NCBI GenBank assembly: GCA_964410485.1
Contig: CAYPHJ010000022.1
Location: forward strand, 1-50,434
Reading direction: 5' to 3'
Source of the DNA: CAYPHJ01 sp964410485
GTDB lineage: Bacteria > Desulfobacterota > Binatia > UBA9968
DNA: 50,434 nucleotides
Position 1 is the stretch's first letter. Each line of letters starts with the position of its first letter. The position numbers were made by a program, and so were the translations under genes. Below, piece by piece: positions 7,616-16,381 of this stretch. The notes under the pieces are model-generated. The model was not told the origin of the DNA and searched no databases. It was given only the letters and a program-made list of their open reading frames with translations.

Positions 7616-9214
7616 CTAAATCCTTTCGCGCTGCCGCTTGTTCTTTTCACCGGTAATAAAGTAATCGCTGCGAACAGCAAGCTCCGCCTCTTCTTCATCA
7701 TCCTTTGTCCACGCGCCTAACGTGTAACCGTACCAGGGAGTTCTCGCTTTAAGCACCGGCAACCCAAGCTCCTCCCAAATGGCGCGCGACTTTTCCATGA
7801 ATTCTCTTCGCGGCAGAGACACCGGGGTGTAGGGCCACGGACGAACGGCATTGATCAACAGCGCGGCGGTGGAGCTCAGTCGTACCTCGAGACTCTCCTT
7901 GCCGGGCGGGTGAGCCGACGGATCCAAGCCGGGTGATTTTCCTTTTGCGATCATCACGTCCTCCTCCGGCCTCACGTTAAAGCAGATCGCCCAATTCACC
8001 ATGGCGGGATCGCAGATATCGATGTCTTCATCAACCGCGACACATATCTTGGCATAGCTTCCAGTAAAGCCCGCCGAAGCATTCAAGGCACGCCAGGCGT
8101 CTGCTTTCGTTGCGTTACGCATCTTGATGACGCAATAAGCCTGGCCGCTGCCGCTCACCTCATCATGCAGTGCCACATCCAGCACCGCCGCGTTGCCGCT
8201 ATCGTGCCGCAGGAATTTGTAAATGATCTTTTCCGTCCCGGTGTGTTTAATTTTACTAGACTCGCTGGGCGGGAATTGGCTCATCAGAGCGGCGTAGATG
8301 GCATCGCGGCGGTGCGTAATGCATGTCACTTCCAGATAGGGCGACATCGTCCGATGGCCCATGTAACCAGGGTACTCACCGAATGGTCCTTCCGGCTCGA
8401 GCGAGTCGGTCGGGATCCTGCCTTCGATAATTATTTCCGCAGTCGCCGGCACTTCCAGATCGACGGTCTTACACACCACAAGCTGGACAGGCTCGCCCGC
8501 AAGACCGCCGGCCAACCGGTATTCATCGAAATCATAAGGTATCTTCGCGGTCGCCGCGTAAGCAATACTTGGGATCACGCCAATGGCGATCGCCGCCTCG
8601 AGCGGTTTGCCCTGGGCTTTACACGCGCGCCAATGCCGGCCCATGTGCTGAGAGGTGAACAAGCCGCCGGTTCGATCTGGCGCTTTGATCTGACCTCGAT
8701 AGTTGCCGATGTTGTAAATTCCGCTTTCCGGATCTTTAGTGATCCAATTGGCCGAGGTTAAATACGGCGCGTTGTCAAACCCGGGAGTTGAAATGGGCAC
8801 CGGCAGCATGTCGAGTCCATGCCCCTCCATTAGGTCCTTACCCTCCCACACCATCTCCTGAACCGGAGCGAAAGCAACTTTGACCGGCTCAACCGGATTT
8901 AACTGTGCGCGTGCCCAGCGTTCATGAATCTCTTCGGGTGCGCACATCATACCAATGGCATAAATTTCCGTGGTTGCCGCGAGCGTGCCGACGCTGACCG
9001 GCATGTGGTAGTGTTTCCCCTTGCTATCGACAATGTTCTCAAAGAGAAACGCCTGACGATCGCTTTCTTCGAGGCCGCGAAATTGCCATCGTACGAGCGG
9101 CATGAGCTCGGTATCCTTGTTGATCTCACGCCGGATCCGAACCAGCTTGCCGCGCTCCTCCAACGCTTTTAAGTGCTCGCGCACATCCCGGTAGTAGCCC
9201 CTGTCACGCGCCAT
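7616..9214 (-). CDS. UbiD-family (prenyl-FMN) decarboxylase
   Basis: From ATG 9214 (with AAGGAGAG upstream) the protein has 532 residues. The frame is open further upstream, but that part does not resemble the family. UbiD enzymes use prenylated FMN to decarboxylate, or reversibly carboxylate, aromatic or unsaturated acids. The hallmark stretch with the active-site acids lies at about residues 255-285: EIIIEGRIPTDS followed by EPEGPFGEYPGYMG. FDEYRLAGGLAGEPV and a typical C-terminal domain are also present. The family does not reveal the substrate. No UbiX flavin prenyltransferase is seen in the window, so the cofactor must be made elsewhere. A second UbiD lies at 25568-27187. Confidence 0.9.
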   Translation of the reverse strand: MARDRGYYRDVREHLKALEERGKLVRIRREINKDTELMPLVRWQFRGLEESDRQAFLFENIVDSKGKHYHMPVSVGTLAATTEIYAIGMMCAPEEIHERWARAQLNPVEPVKVAFAPVQEMVWEGKDLMEGHGLDMLPVPISTPGFDNAPYLTSANWITKDPESGIYNIGNYRGQIKAPDRTGGLFTSQHMGRHWRACKAQGKPLEAAIAIGVIPSIAYAATAKIPYDFDEYRLAGGLAGEPVQLVVCKTVDLEVPATAEIIIEGRIPTDSLEPEGPFGEYPGYMGHRTMSPYLEVTCITHRRDAIYAALMSQFPPSESSKIKHTGTEKIIYKFLRHDSGNAAVLDVALHDEVSGSGQAYCVIKMRNATKADAWRALNASAGFTGSYAKICVAVDEDIDICDPAMVNWAICFNVRPEEDVMIAKGKSPGLDPSAHPPGKESLEVRLSSTAALLINAVRPWPYTPVSLPRREFMEKSRAIWEELGLPVLKARTPWYGYTLGAWTKDDEEEAELAVRSDYFITGEKNKRQRERI

Positions 9215-9460
9215 GATCTTCTCTCCTTCAGCTTGCTTCGCCCATCTATGATGAGCGCGCCGGCTGTTGTCAAGCAAACCTCCGTCATTTCCCGCAATCT
9301 TGTTAACCTGCAGGTTTTGGGATAGATAGAGACCGGGTTTACCGGCGAAAATCTTCGCTTGCAGCTTTTCAAAGGGCGGATTTTTCCACACGCGTTCTCC
9401 CCTTTGGTAAAGAGGAAGCTCAGGGGCTTTTTGCAGGATAGTTTTTGAGAGAGTCTTTGT

Positions 9461-10348
9461 ATGACAAATGTTGGTTTTGTTGGTCTCGGCGTGATGGGGA
9501 GCCGTATGGTTCAGCGGCTTCTGGCGGCCGGCTACGTTGTGACGGGTTATAACCGCACGCGCTCCAAAGCCGAGTCATTGATCAATGCAGGAATGAAATG
9601 GGCCGACACGCCGCGCGGCGTAGCCGAAGCCAGCGAAATTTCACTGAGCATGATAGCCAATACGGAAGCCCTCCACGCAATTACCTCCGGCCCTGAGGGC
9701 ATTCTTGCCGGTCTCGCACCGGGCAAAATTTATGTCGATACGAGCACCGTAAGTCCGGCCGCCAGTCGCGCACTGGCGGCTCAGGTCGCAACCAGAGGAG
9801 CGCGCATGCTCGATGCCCCCGTTTCCGGAAGTGTTTCTACTCTGGAGGAAGGAAAGCTTTCCATCATGGTGGGGGGGGAGCATGGCGCCTATTTGAAGGC
9901 GCTGCCGGTTCTAGAAGCGATCGGTCCGAAAGTGACTTACGTCGGCGCGAATGGGCTTGCCGTATCGATGAAGATTGCGACCAATTTGAGTCTTGCCGTC
10001 CAGATGCTGGCCTTTAGCGAAGGAGTCTTGCTGGCTGAGAAAAGCGGCATTGCCCGCGCAACGGCACTTGAGGTCTTGCTCAACAGCGTCATTGCTTCTC
10101 CTATGGTGAAATACCGCGGGCCCTTCGTACTGAACATGCCTGATGAAGCTTTGTTTGACGTCAACATGATGCAAAAAGATTTGCTTCTGGCATTGGAGAT
10201 GGGCAGAAAACTGGACGTCCCGCTGCCGACCACTGCAATCAGCAATGAAATGCTTACGGCCGCCAGAGGCATGGGGCTCGAAAGACAAGACTTTGCTGTT
10301 ATCTTCGAGGTGTTGGCGAAATTGGCCGGAGTCAAGACAATGGAGTAA
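9461..10348 (+). CDS. Beta-hydroxyacid dehydrogenase family oxidoreductase
   Basis: The 295-residue enzyme resembles 3-hydroxyisobutyrate, tartronate-semialdehyde and glyoxylate/succinic-semialdehyde reductases. It has the N-terminal NAD(P)-binding motif GLGVMG (residues 8-13), the substrate-binding stretch DAPVSGSVSTLEEGKLSIMVGG, and the catalytic Lys171 in KIATNLSLA. It starts the co-directional catabolic block: 2-oxoacid dehydrogenase, M24 protein, E2 and TRAP uptake genes follow. Oxidation of a hydroxy acid before the 2-oxoacid dehydrogenase step would fit, but this is inferred. Its stop codon TAA lies inside the following repeat array. Confidence 0.88.
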   Translation: MTNVGFVGLGVMGSRMVQRLLAAGYVVTGYNRTRSKAESLINAGMKWADTPRGVAEASEISLSMIANTEALHAITSGPEGILAGLAPGKIYVDTSTVSPAASRALAAQVATRGARMLDAPVSGSVSTLEEGKLSIMVGGEHGAYLKALPVLEAIGPKVTYVGANGLAVSMKIATNLSLAVQMLAFSEGVLLAEKSGIARATALEVLLNSVIASPMVKYRGPFVLNMPDEALFDVNMMQKDLLLALEMGRKLDVPLPTTAISNEMLTAARGMGLERQDFAVIFEVLAKLAGVKTME

Positions 10349-10399
10349 TGGAGCACTGGAGTATTGGAGTGATGCCCAAATCCACTACTCCAATACTCC
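10340..10399. repeat. Foldback of 8-nt TGGAGTAN words
   Basis: Four consecutive words TGGAGTAA, TGGAGCAC, TGGAGTAT and TGGAGTGA fill 10341-10372. The inverse complement, CACTACTCCAATACTCC, follows at 10383-10399. The first word contains the stop codon of the dehydrogenase gene. The same word family recurs at 16437-16497 and 19382-19415. Confidence 0.85.
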
Positions 10400-10420
10400 G
10401 CGGGTTGCCGCGTTCACATC

Positions 10421-11428
10421 ATGCCCAGAATCAAAAAGACAACGCCGAGACCCAAACCGCCCGCCACAACCAGGGACGAGCGTCTCATTCATTTCTATCG
10501 CCAGATGATGACGATCCGGCTTTTCGAAGAGCAGGTAAACCAACTTTACACGAGCGCGAAGATCCCCGGTCTGGCCCACCTCTATATTGGCCAGGAGGCA
10601 GTAGCGGTAGGGGTTTGCTCGGCATTGCGGCCTGAGGACTACATCACCAGCACACACCGCGGGCATGGCCATTGTCTAGCCAAAGGAGCTTCTCCCGACC
10701 GCATGTTCGCCGAGCTTTTGGGCAAGGCAGCAGGATATTGCCGCGGGAAGGGCGGCTCGATGCACATCGCCGACCAGGACACCGGAAACCTGGGCGCCAA
10801 CGCGATTGTAGGTGGTAGCGCAGGGATTGCCACAGGCGCAGCGTTGTCAGCCAAGATGCGCGGCAGCGGCCAGGTTGCCGTCTGTTTTTTTGGCGAAGGC
10901 GCGCTTGGCCAGGGCCTGCTTTACGAGTGTATGAACATGGCGTCGTTGTGGCGCTTGCCGGTCGTCTATGTCTGCGAAAACAACCTGTACACCGAGTACA
11001 CCCATTACAGTGAAACCACCGCGGGCGATATTGCGGCACGCGGCGCCGCGTTCGGCATTCGCGCGGAATCGATCGACGGCCAAGATGTCTCAGCCGTTCA
11101 CCGCGCCAGCCAACGCCTGGTTGCACGAGCGCGGAGCGGACAAGGTCCCTCCTTTCTAATCTGCAATACTTACCGATTCTATGGCCACCACGTGGGAGAC
11201 ATCGATCGCGCGTATTACCGGTCTAAACAGGAAGAACAAGAGTGGAAGAACCGGCGCGATCCAATTCAGCTGCTTGCACGACAACTGATCAAAGACAAGA
11301 CGGCTAATGGAAAACTGCTAGAACGAATAGAGGACGAGCTTCGGGCACAGATCCAGGGAGCGGTGAAATTCGCGCTGGACGTCCCCTATCCCGATTTAGG
11401 CGAGGCTGACCAGCATGTATATGCTTAG
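10421..11428 (+). CDS. 2-oxoacid/acetoin dehydrogenase E1 component, alpha subunit
   Basis: The 335-residue subunit belongs to the pyruvate, branched-chain and acetoin dehydrogenase E1alpha group. It has GQEAVAVGV and STHRGHGHCLAKG at the substrate channel and GKGGSMHIAD. The thiamine-diphosphate motif runs from GEGALGQG to VCENN, about 30 residues, as in ThDP enzymes. The phosphorylation-loop region resembles AcoA-like bacterial forms. It decarboxylates a 2-oxoacid or acetoin together with E1beta, encoded 93 bp downstream, and passes the acyl group to E2 (14006). The true substrate is unknown. Confidence 0.92.
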   Translation: MPRIKKTTPRPKPPATTRDERLIHFYRQMMTIRLFEEQVNQLYTSAKIPGLAHLYIGQEAVAVGVCSALRPEDYITSTHRGHGHCLAKGASPDRMFAELLGKAAGYCRGKGGSMHIADQDTGNLGANAIVGGSAGIATGAALSAKMRGSGQVAVCFFGEGALGQGLLYECMNMASLWRLPVVYVCENNLYTEYTHYSETTAGDIAARGAAFGIRAESIDGQDVSAVHRASQRLVARARSGQGPSFLICNTYRFYGHHVGDIDRAYYRSKQEEQEWKNRRDPIQLLARQLIKDKTANGKLLERIEDELRAQIQGAVKFALDVPYPDLGEADQHVYA

Positions 11429-11432
11429 TTGC

Positions 11433-11463
11433 CGGTTTCGAGTTTCGGGTTTCAGGTTCATGC
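11433..11463. repeat. Array of 7-nt TTTCGRG words
   Basis: Words TTTCGAG, TTTCGGG and TTTCAGG follow each other at exactly 7-nt spacing between E1alpha and E1beta. Only a weak inverse arm is seen in the rest of the 93-nt spacer. Confidence 0.6.
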
Positions 11464-11521
11464 TCGCCTCCCCGCTCAAAAGGTCGTACCCGAGCGCTAA
11501 AGCCGAACGCGCAGAACTAGC

Positions 11522-12538
11522 ATGAAAGTACAACCCGTTCCTTTCACTCGAAACGCGACCCGTGAAATTACCTTTGCCCAAGCGATCAACGAAGCTCTGG
11601 CTGAGGAGATGCGCCGCGACGCGACCGTTTTTATCATCGGGGAGGATGTCGCGGAGGCAGGCACTCCATTCAAAGTGCTGTCGGGGCTGCTAAAAGAGTT
11701 CGGCAAGGATCGCGTCATCGATTCACCCATCTCCGAAGCGGGCATCAGCGGCATCACTGTAGGTGCCGCCATGACCGGCATGCGGCCGGTGGTGGATATC
11801 ATGTTCGGCGATTTCGTCACACTCACGATGGACCAGATGGTCAATCAAGCGGCCAAAATCCACTACATGTCAGGAGGCAAGCTCAAGGTGCCGATGGTCA
11901 TGCGCACGACTTTGGGTGCGACGCGACGCTCCGCCGCTCAGCACAGCCAAAGCTTGCACGCGTGGTTCAGCCACATTCCGGGCCTGCAAGTGGTTTTGCC
12001 TGCCACACCATATGATGCCAAGGGTCTGCTGAAGACCGCTATCCGCGCTGACAATCCGGTGGTCTTTTTCGAAGACAAGATGATGTATCAACTCAAAGGT
12101 CCGGTGCCATTAGATGAATACACGATTCCCTTCGGCGTCGCCGACATCAAAAGAGCAGGATCCGATATCTCGCTGCTCGCTACGAGCAGCATGGTGCAGG
12201 TCTGCCTGAGCGCGGCGGAGCTTCTCGAAGACAGCGGGCTCAGCGCCGAGGTCGTCGATGTGAGAACAACTGTCCCATTGGACAAGGAAACGCTGGTCGA
12301 GTCGGTCAAAAAAACCTCACGCGCGATTGTTGTCGATGAAGGCTACGAGCGCTACGGTGTCACGGCGGAAATCGCATCAGTGATTGCCGCCGGCGCATTT
12401 TATTATCTCGATGCGCCGGTGAAGCGGATGGGAGCCATGGACGTGCCAGTGCCATTCTCGCCGGTGTTAGAAGATCAAACAGTGCCAACGCCTGAAAAAG
12501 TTGCCTCCATGGCGAAGGAGCTATGCGACAACACATAA
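11522..12538 (+). CDS. 2-oxoacid/acetoin dehydrogenase E1 component, beta subunit
   Basis: This 338-residue partner of the preceding alpha subunit has the transketolase-like pyrimidine domain (GEDVAEAGTPFKVLSGL, IDSPISEAGISG, FGDFVTLTMDQ), the AAQHSQSLHAW stretch and the C-terminal domain with VVDEGYERYGVTAE and DVPVPFSPVLED. Together these make the heterotetrameric E1 with two ThDP sites. Length and motifs are normal. The Shine-Dalgarno is weak. It is followed by an M24 gene instead of E2, which is an unusual order. Confidence 0.92.
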   Translation: MKVQPVPFTRNATREITFAQAINEALAEEMRRDATVFIIGEDVAEAGTPFKVLSGLLKEFGKDRVIDSPISEAGISGITVGAAMTGMRPVVDIMFGDFVTLTMDQMVNQAAKIHYMSGGKLKVPMVMRTTLGATRRSAAQHSQSLHAWFSHIPGLQVVLPATPYDAKGLLKTAIRADNPVVFFEDKMMYQLKGPVPLDEYTIPFGVADIKRAGSDISLLATSSMVQVCLSAAELLEDSGLSAEVVDVRTTVPLDKETLVESVKKTSRAIVVDEGYERYGVTAEIASVIAAGAFYYLDAPVKRMGAMDVPVPFSPVLEDQTVPTPEKVASMAKELCDNT

Positions 12539-12546
12539 TTTGTTGT

Positions 12547-12610
12547 CCCGAGTCTCGGGTCTTGGGTCTCAGGTTTGACTCGAAACACGAGACGCGAAAC
12601 CCGAGACAGG
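12547..12610. repeat. Foldback of 7-nt TCTCGGG words
   Basis: TCTCGGG, TCTTGGG and TCTCAGG words (12553-12573) are followed by inverse words CGAGACG and CCGAGAC up to 12608. The array fills the spacer between E1beta and the M24 gene. Its right end touches the AGGAGGG ribosome-binding site at 12608-12614. Related arrays lie at 18761-18824 and 35503-35543. Confidence 0.8.
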
Positions 12611-12620
12611 AGGGTTACTT

Positions 12621-13937
12621 ATGGGGCTAAAGACCTTCGGCCTCATGGGCGTCGATTGGGAGGCGCGTGTCGATCTCGAGCGGCTGCGGCGCGAGCGTTT
12701 GGCTCGGGTAAAAGACGCGCTCAGGAACTCCGAGATGGGAGCGCTGCTGTGTTTCGACATGAACAACATCCGTTACGTCACCGCAACCCACATCGGCACC
12801 TGGGCGATGGACAAGCTCGTGCGATTTTCGCTGCTGCCGCAGGATGATGAGCCCATCGTGTGGGACTTTGGTTCGGCCGCTCGCCATCATCAAATCTACT
12901 GCCCGTGGTTGGCCGAGCGCTCCCGCGCCGGCATTTCGACTTTGCGCGGCGCAACGAATCCTCGTGCCGGGTTGGCTCAGGACGTCGCCAGAAAGATTAA
13001 GCTCGAGCTCGAGCAGCGAAAGCTGCAGAATGAGCCGCTCGGCGTCGATATCATCGAACTGCCGGTGCTTTTTGCGTTGCAGGAGCAGGGGATCACAGTG
13101 GTCGATGGGCAACAACTCATGCACGAGGTGAGAAAGATCAAGACGCAAGACGAGATCACGCTTTTGAACACCGCCTGCATGATGGTCGATTCCGCGTATG
13201 AAGAGCTTTACCGTTTCATGCGTCCTGGAATTCGGGAAAATGAATGCGTCGGTCTGGTGAGCAAAGTGCTTTACGATCTCGGCTCCGAGCACGTCGAGGG
13301 TGTCAACGCTATCTCGGGCGAGCGCTGCAGTCCTCACCCTCATGTCTATACAGACCGGGTGCTGCGCCCCGGCGATCCCGCCTTTTTTGACATCCTGCAT
13401 AGCTACAACGGCTACCGGACCTGTTACTACCGCACTTTCGCAATCGGAAGCGCATCGCCAGCCATGGCTGACGCCTACAAACGCTGCCGCGACTATATGG
13501 ATGCTGCGATTAGTATTGTGCGGCCAGGAATCACAACGGCAGATGTCGTCAAGCTCTGGCCCAGGGCGGAAGAGTTTGGTTTTGCCAATGAGGAGGCGGC
13601 CTTTGCTTTACAGTATGGCCACGGGGTTGGTCTGTCGATTTGGGAAAAGCCGATCTTCAGCCGGCTGGTGTCGCTCGATCATCCGGAGATCATTGAAGAG
13701 GGGATGGTCTTTGCCCTGGAAACCTACTGGCCCGCCTCGGACGGCTGGTCGGCGGCGCGGCTGGAAGAAGAAGTGGTCGTGACGCAAAATGGCTGCGAGG
13801 TCGTTACACGCTTCCCGGCCGAGAAGCTTCTGGTGGCCGGCACGCACTATTTCACGGCAAGCGGTCCGTTGCCGTTGACGCGCGAGACCCAATCGAATCT
13901 AAATAATCCTGGTTCGCTGGAAAGGGTGAGGCGCTAG
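12621..13937 (+). CDS. M24 (Xaa-Pro peptidase/creatinase) family protein with altered metal site
   Basis: The ATG at 12621 has AGGAGGG 6 nt upstream; the product has 438 residues. It has an N-terminal creatinase-like domain (to about residue 165) and a C-terminal pita-bread domain. Aligning by eye to aminopeptidase P, the metal ligands are Asp257 (FFDI), His334 (GHGVGL), Glu367 (ALETY) and Glu382 (RLEEE). The second Asp, expected 11 residues after Asp257, is Cys268 (RTCYYRTF). The enzyme may bind a different metal, act as a lyase like the M24 member DddP, or be a non-peptidase. Its position between E1beta and E2 of an uptake-linked block suggests action on the transported compound; this is inference. 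Confidence 0.8.
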   Translation: MGLKTFGLMGVDWEARVDLERLRRERLARVKDALRNSEMGALLCFDMNNIRYVTATHIGTWAMDKLVRFSLLPQDDEPIVWDFGSAARHHQIYCPWLAERSRAGISTLRGATNPRAGLAQDVARKIKLELEQRKLQNEPLGVDIIELPVLFALQEQGITVVDGQQLMHEVRKIKTQDEITLLNTACMMVDSAYEELYRFMRPGIRENECVGLVSKVLYDLGSEHVEGVNAISGERCSPHPHVYTDRVLRPGDPAFFDILHSYNGYRTCYYRTFAIGSASPAMADAYKRCRDYMDAAISIVRPGITTADVVKLWPRAEEFGFANEEAAFALQYGHGVGLSIWEKPIFSRLVSLDHPEIIEEGMVFALETYWPASDGWSAARLEEEVVVTQNGCEVVTRFPAEKLLVAGTHYFTASGPLPLTRETQSNLNNPGSLERVRR

Positions 13938-13944
13938 ACAAATT

Positions 13945-13994
13945 TGTTCGTTGAACATTGACTCTGCACCCTTGAACACTGGCTAATTGTGAAC
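13945..13994. repeat. Short TTGAACA word array
   Basis: GTTGAACATTG (about 13950) and CTTGAACACTGG (about 13971) are direct copies 21 nt apart, followed by a partial inverse TTGTGAAC. They lie between the M24 gene and E2. The word resembles the GTTCAAG array at 37681-37850. Confidence 0.45.
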
Positions 13995-14005
13995 CGAGGT
14001 AAGTT

Positions 14006-15274
14006 TTGCCGACCGACGTTATCATGCCGGCTCTTGGCGTGGCTCAGGAAAAAGGGACGCTGATCAACTGGCGCAAAGCCGAAGGTCAAGCAGTGACCCG
14101 GGGCGAGCCGCTGATGGAGATCGAAACGGACAAGGCCACGGTGGAAATCGAAGCGCCGGCCTCAGGCGTTTTAGCCAACGTGACTGCGTTTCCCGGAGAT
14201 GAAATCCCGGTGGGGAACAAGATTGCTGTTCTTCTCGCGCCGGGCGAAGAAGCGACCGAACGCCCTCACCCTCTCCCTCTCCCAGAGGGAGAGGGAATGA
14301 GCGAGGGTCGCCCTGTCTCAAGGGAAGAGGAAAGGAGTGGGAGTCGTCGCCTCGCGGAGGCAGAGGGAATCACTCCGAGTAACCGTCTCCTTGTGGGAGA
14401 GGGTAAGGGTGAGGGCGGACGCTTCACAAAAAAGATACCCGCATCGCCGGCAGCAAAGAGAATCGCCAAGGAAAGAGGCATTGATCTCGCATCCATCAAA
14501 GGCAGCGGCCCTTCCGGCAGCATCCTCGTACGAGACGTGATGAAGTCCGCAACGCCTGCGCTGACTGGTCCGGGAGCATCGACAACGAACAAACAACTGC
14601 TTCAACTCACGTCAATGCGCCGCATTGTCGCCGAGCGCATGACCAGGAGCAAACAGACTGCGCCTCATTTCTATTTGAGTGTTGATGCGGATATGACAGT
14701 CGTAACGAGGCACAGAGAATCGTTAAAACTGACAGGAGAGCGAGGAGTTCCGTCGATCAACGATTTTGTCGTCCATGCGACGGCGGGCGCCCTGAAAAAA
14801 TTTCCTTCACTCAACGCGGCGTTCACCGAGCAGGGCGTTGAACTATATTCCGACATCAACATCGGCATCGCTGTCGCTTTGGATGACGGCCTGGTGGTCC
14901 CGGTAATCCGCAATGCCGACCACCTTTCATTATTCGAGTTGGCAAACCACACCGGCCAACTCGTGCAGAAAACGCAGGCGAGGAAACTTTTGCCTTCGGA
15001 TTACGCCGGGGCGACCTTTACAGTTTCGAACCTGGGCATGTTCGGCATCGATAGCTTCATCGCAATTATCAGCCCACCGCAATGCGCGATCCTCGCCGTC
15101 GGCCGGGTTGGGCCGCGGGTAGTTCCGCACGGCGAGGGCATCGCCGTGCGGCCAATGATGACGCTGACCCTCTCCGTAGATCACCGGGTGGTCGACGGCG
15201 CCATTGCCGCACAATTTTTTCAAGCGTTAAAAAAGCAGTTGGAGAATGGCGAACGCGAAGAAACGCAACCTTAG
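14006..15274 (+). CDS. 2-oxoacid dehydrogenase E2 (dihydrolipoyl acyltransferase)
   Basis: TTG 14006, with GAGGT upstream, gives 422 residues. The order is a lipoyl domain (residues 1-80, lipoyl Lys43 in ETDKATVE), an unusual linker (about 86-138), a peripheral-subunit-binding domain (about 147-182, PASPAAKRIAKERGIDL) and the catalytic domain ending with the active-site motif DHRVVDG near the C-terminus. It moves the acyl group from E1 to CoA. Usual E2 linkers are rich in Ala and Pro. This one is Gly/Glu/Arg-rich and is encoded by a palindromic repeat (14261-14417). The E3 dihydrolipoamide dehydrogenase is not in the window. Confidence 0.92.
   Translation: MPTDVIMPALGVAQEKGTLINWRKAEGQAVTRGEPLMEIETDKATVEIEAPASGVLANVTAFPGDEIPVGNKIAVLLAPGEEATERPHPLPLPEGEGMSEGRPVSREEERSGSRRLAEAEGITPSNRLLVGEGKGEGGRFTKKIPASPAAKRIAKERGIDLASIKGSGPSGSILVRDVMKSATPALTGPGASTTNKQLLQLTSMRRIVAERMTRSKQTAPHFYLSVDADMTVVTRHRESLKLTGERGVPSINDFVVHATAGALKKFPSLNAAFTEQGVELYSDINIGIAVALDDGLVVPVIRNADHLSLFELANHTGQLVQKTQARKLLPSDYAGATFTVSNLGMFGIDSFIAIISPPQCAILAVGRVGPRVVPHGEGIAVRPMMTLTLSVDHRVVDGAIAAQFFQALKKQLENGEREETQP
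14261..14417. repeat. Palindromic REP/MITE-like repeat inside the E2 gene
   Basis: The left end reads CGCCCTCACCCTCTCCCTCT and is followed by AGAGGGAGAGGG. The right end, read as inverse complement, is CGCCCTCACCCTTACCCTCT. The two ends are therefore inverted copies about 157 bp apart. This is the CCCTCACCC...CTCTCCC type of short palindromic repeat that I know as dispersed, normally intergenic, in many proteobacteria. Here it lies in frame in the E2 linker with no stop codon. Confidence 0.85.
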
Positions 15275-15298
15275 CAGGTCTCAGAAAGGAGCGACGCT

Positions 15299-16279
15299 AT
15301 GAGGCGATTCATATTTCTTGCGACAACTGTGTGGTTCTGTTTAGGGGTGTCTGCCGGCCACGCCCAAAAGACTGAAAGAATCACGATGGCGGGCGGTCCT
15401 CCGGCAGGGGTCTTCGGCATTTTTGCGACCGGCATCGGGACTTATCTTACCAAGACCGTTCCGAACCTTGACATATCCGTGGCTGCAACCGGCGGCTCGG
15501 TGGAGAACGTACGCCGGGTGAATGCCAAAGAGGCAGAAATGGGCTTATCCTTTTCTTCCGATCTACACGAGAGTTTCCACGGGTTGGCGAAGTTCAAAGG
15601 TACTCCTCTGACCGAGCTGCGTTCAATCGGACTGGTATTTTTTGGTGTCGCCCACTTGATTACGTTTGGCGACAGCGGGATCACGACGATACAGGACCTC
15701 GTTGGTAAACGCGTCGCTGTCGGAACTCCGGGTTCGGGGACTTTTGCCAGTGCGGAGCGCGTTTTTCGCTCGCTCGGCATGTGGGATAAGATCAGCCGCG
15801 TGCCTCTTCTCGGTGCTGCGGCAGGCGAGGCGATGAGTGACGGCAGGGCGGACGCGTTTTTCTGGACCGGTCCGGAGCCGGACCGCGTGACGACCGAGGC
15901 CGCTGCCAAGAAACCCATACGCGCCATTGATATCTACACACCTGTATCCAAGACGGATTTCTTTAAACAGTTTCCTTACTTTGCGCGTTACGTCTTTCCC
16001 GCCGGCTCGTATCGCGGAATCACCGAGGATGTTTCCAGCATTGGCGTTCCCGTGATCTGGTACACGTATCGAGACTTCTCGGCCGCGCTGGTTCAGAGAA
16101 TGACTCAAGCCGCCTACAGCAAAGAAGCACATGCGCATATGATGAAAGTGCACGCGGGTTCGGCGGACATGGTGCCGCAGAAGGCGCTGCAGGGCATTAC
16201 GGTCCCTTTGCACAAAGGAGCGGAAGCCCACTGGAATTCTGCGGGTGTGAGCGTTCCAGACGCCATCCGCAGCCGCTGA
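15299..16279 (+). CDS. TAXI-family TRAP transporter solute-binding protein
   Basis: This 326-residue periplasmic protein has AAAGGAG upstream of its ATG and a signal peptide with probable cleavage after the AGHA region (about residue 23). TAXI hallmarks are ITMAGGPPAGVFG, ISVAATGGSVENVRRVNAKEAEMGLS and GKRVAVGTPGSGTFASAERV. It starts 24 bp after E2, so uptake and metabolism are probably co-transcribed. TAXI proteins bind small organic acids such as glutamate, 2-oxoglutarate or others; the ligand is unknown. The gene ends just before an assembly gap. Confidence 0.92.
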   Translation: MRRFIFLATTVWFCLGVSAGHAQKTERITMAGGPPAGVFGIFATGIGTYLTKTVPNLDISVAATGGSVENVRRVNAKEAEMGLSFSSDLHESFHGLAKFKGTPLTELRSIGLVFFGVAHLITFGDSGITTIQDLVGKRVAVGTPGSGTFASAERVFRSLGMWDKISRVPLLGAAAGEAMSDGRADAFFWTGPEPDRVTTEAAAKKPIRAIDIYTPVSKTDFFKQFPYFARYVFPAGSYRGITEDVSSIGVPVIWYTYRDFSAALVQRMTQAAYSKEAHAHMMKVHAGSADMVPQKALQGITVPLHKGAEAHWNSAGVSVPDAIRSR

Positions 16280-16281
16280 CG

Positions 16282-16381
16282 NNNNNNNNNNNNNNNNNNN
16301 NNNNNNNNNNNNNNNNNNNNNNNNNNNNNNNNNNNNNNNNNNNNNNNNNNNNNNNNNNNNNNNNNNNNNNNNNNNNNNNNN
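16282..16381. other. Assembly gap of 100 N with duplicated flanks
   Basis: Exactly 100 N separate two identical 55-bp copies (16227-16281 and 16382-16436). The copies contain the 3' end of the TAXI gene including its stop. This is the signature of two contigs that overlap by a k-mer length but were scaffolded with a default gap. In the genome the second copy and the N are probably absent. Confidence 0.95.

Noticed and set aside
9215..9391. Upstream extension of the first UbiD protein
   Set aside because: No similarity to the family is seen before MARDRGYYRDVREH, and a clear ribosome site precedes that ATG.
12627..13400. Long minus-strand open frame opposite the M24 gene
   Set aside because: It is an antisense shadow with unnatural composition and no ribosome site.
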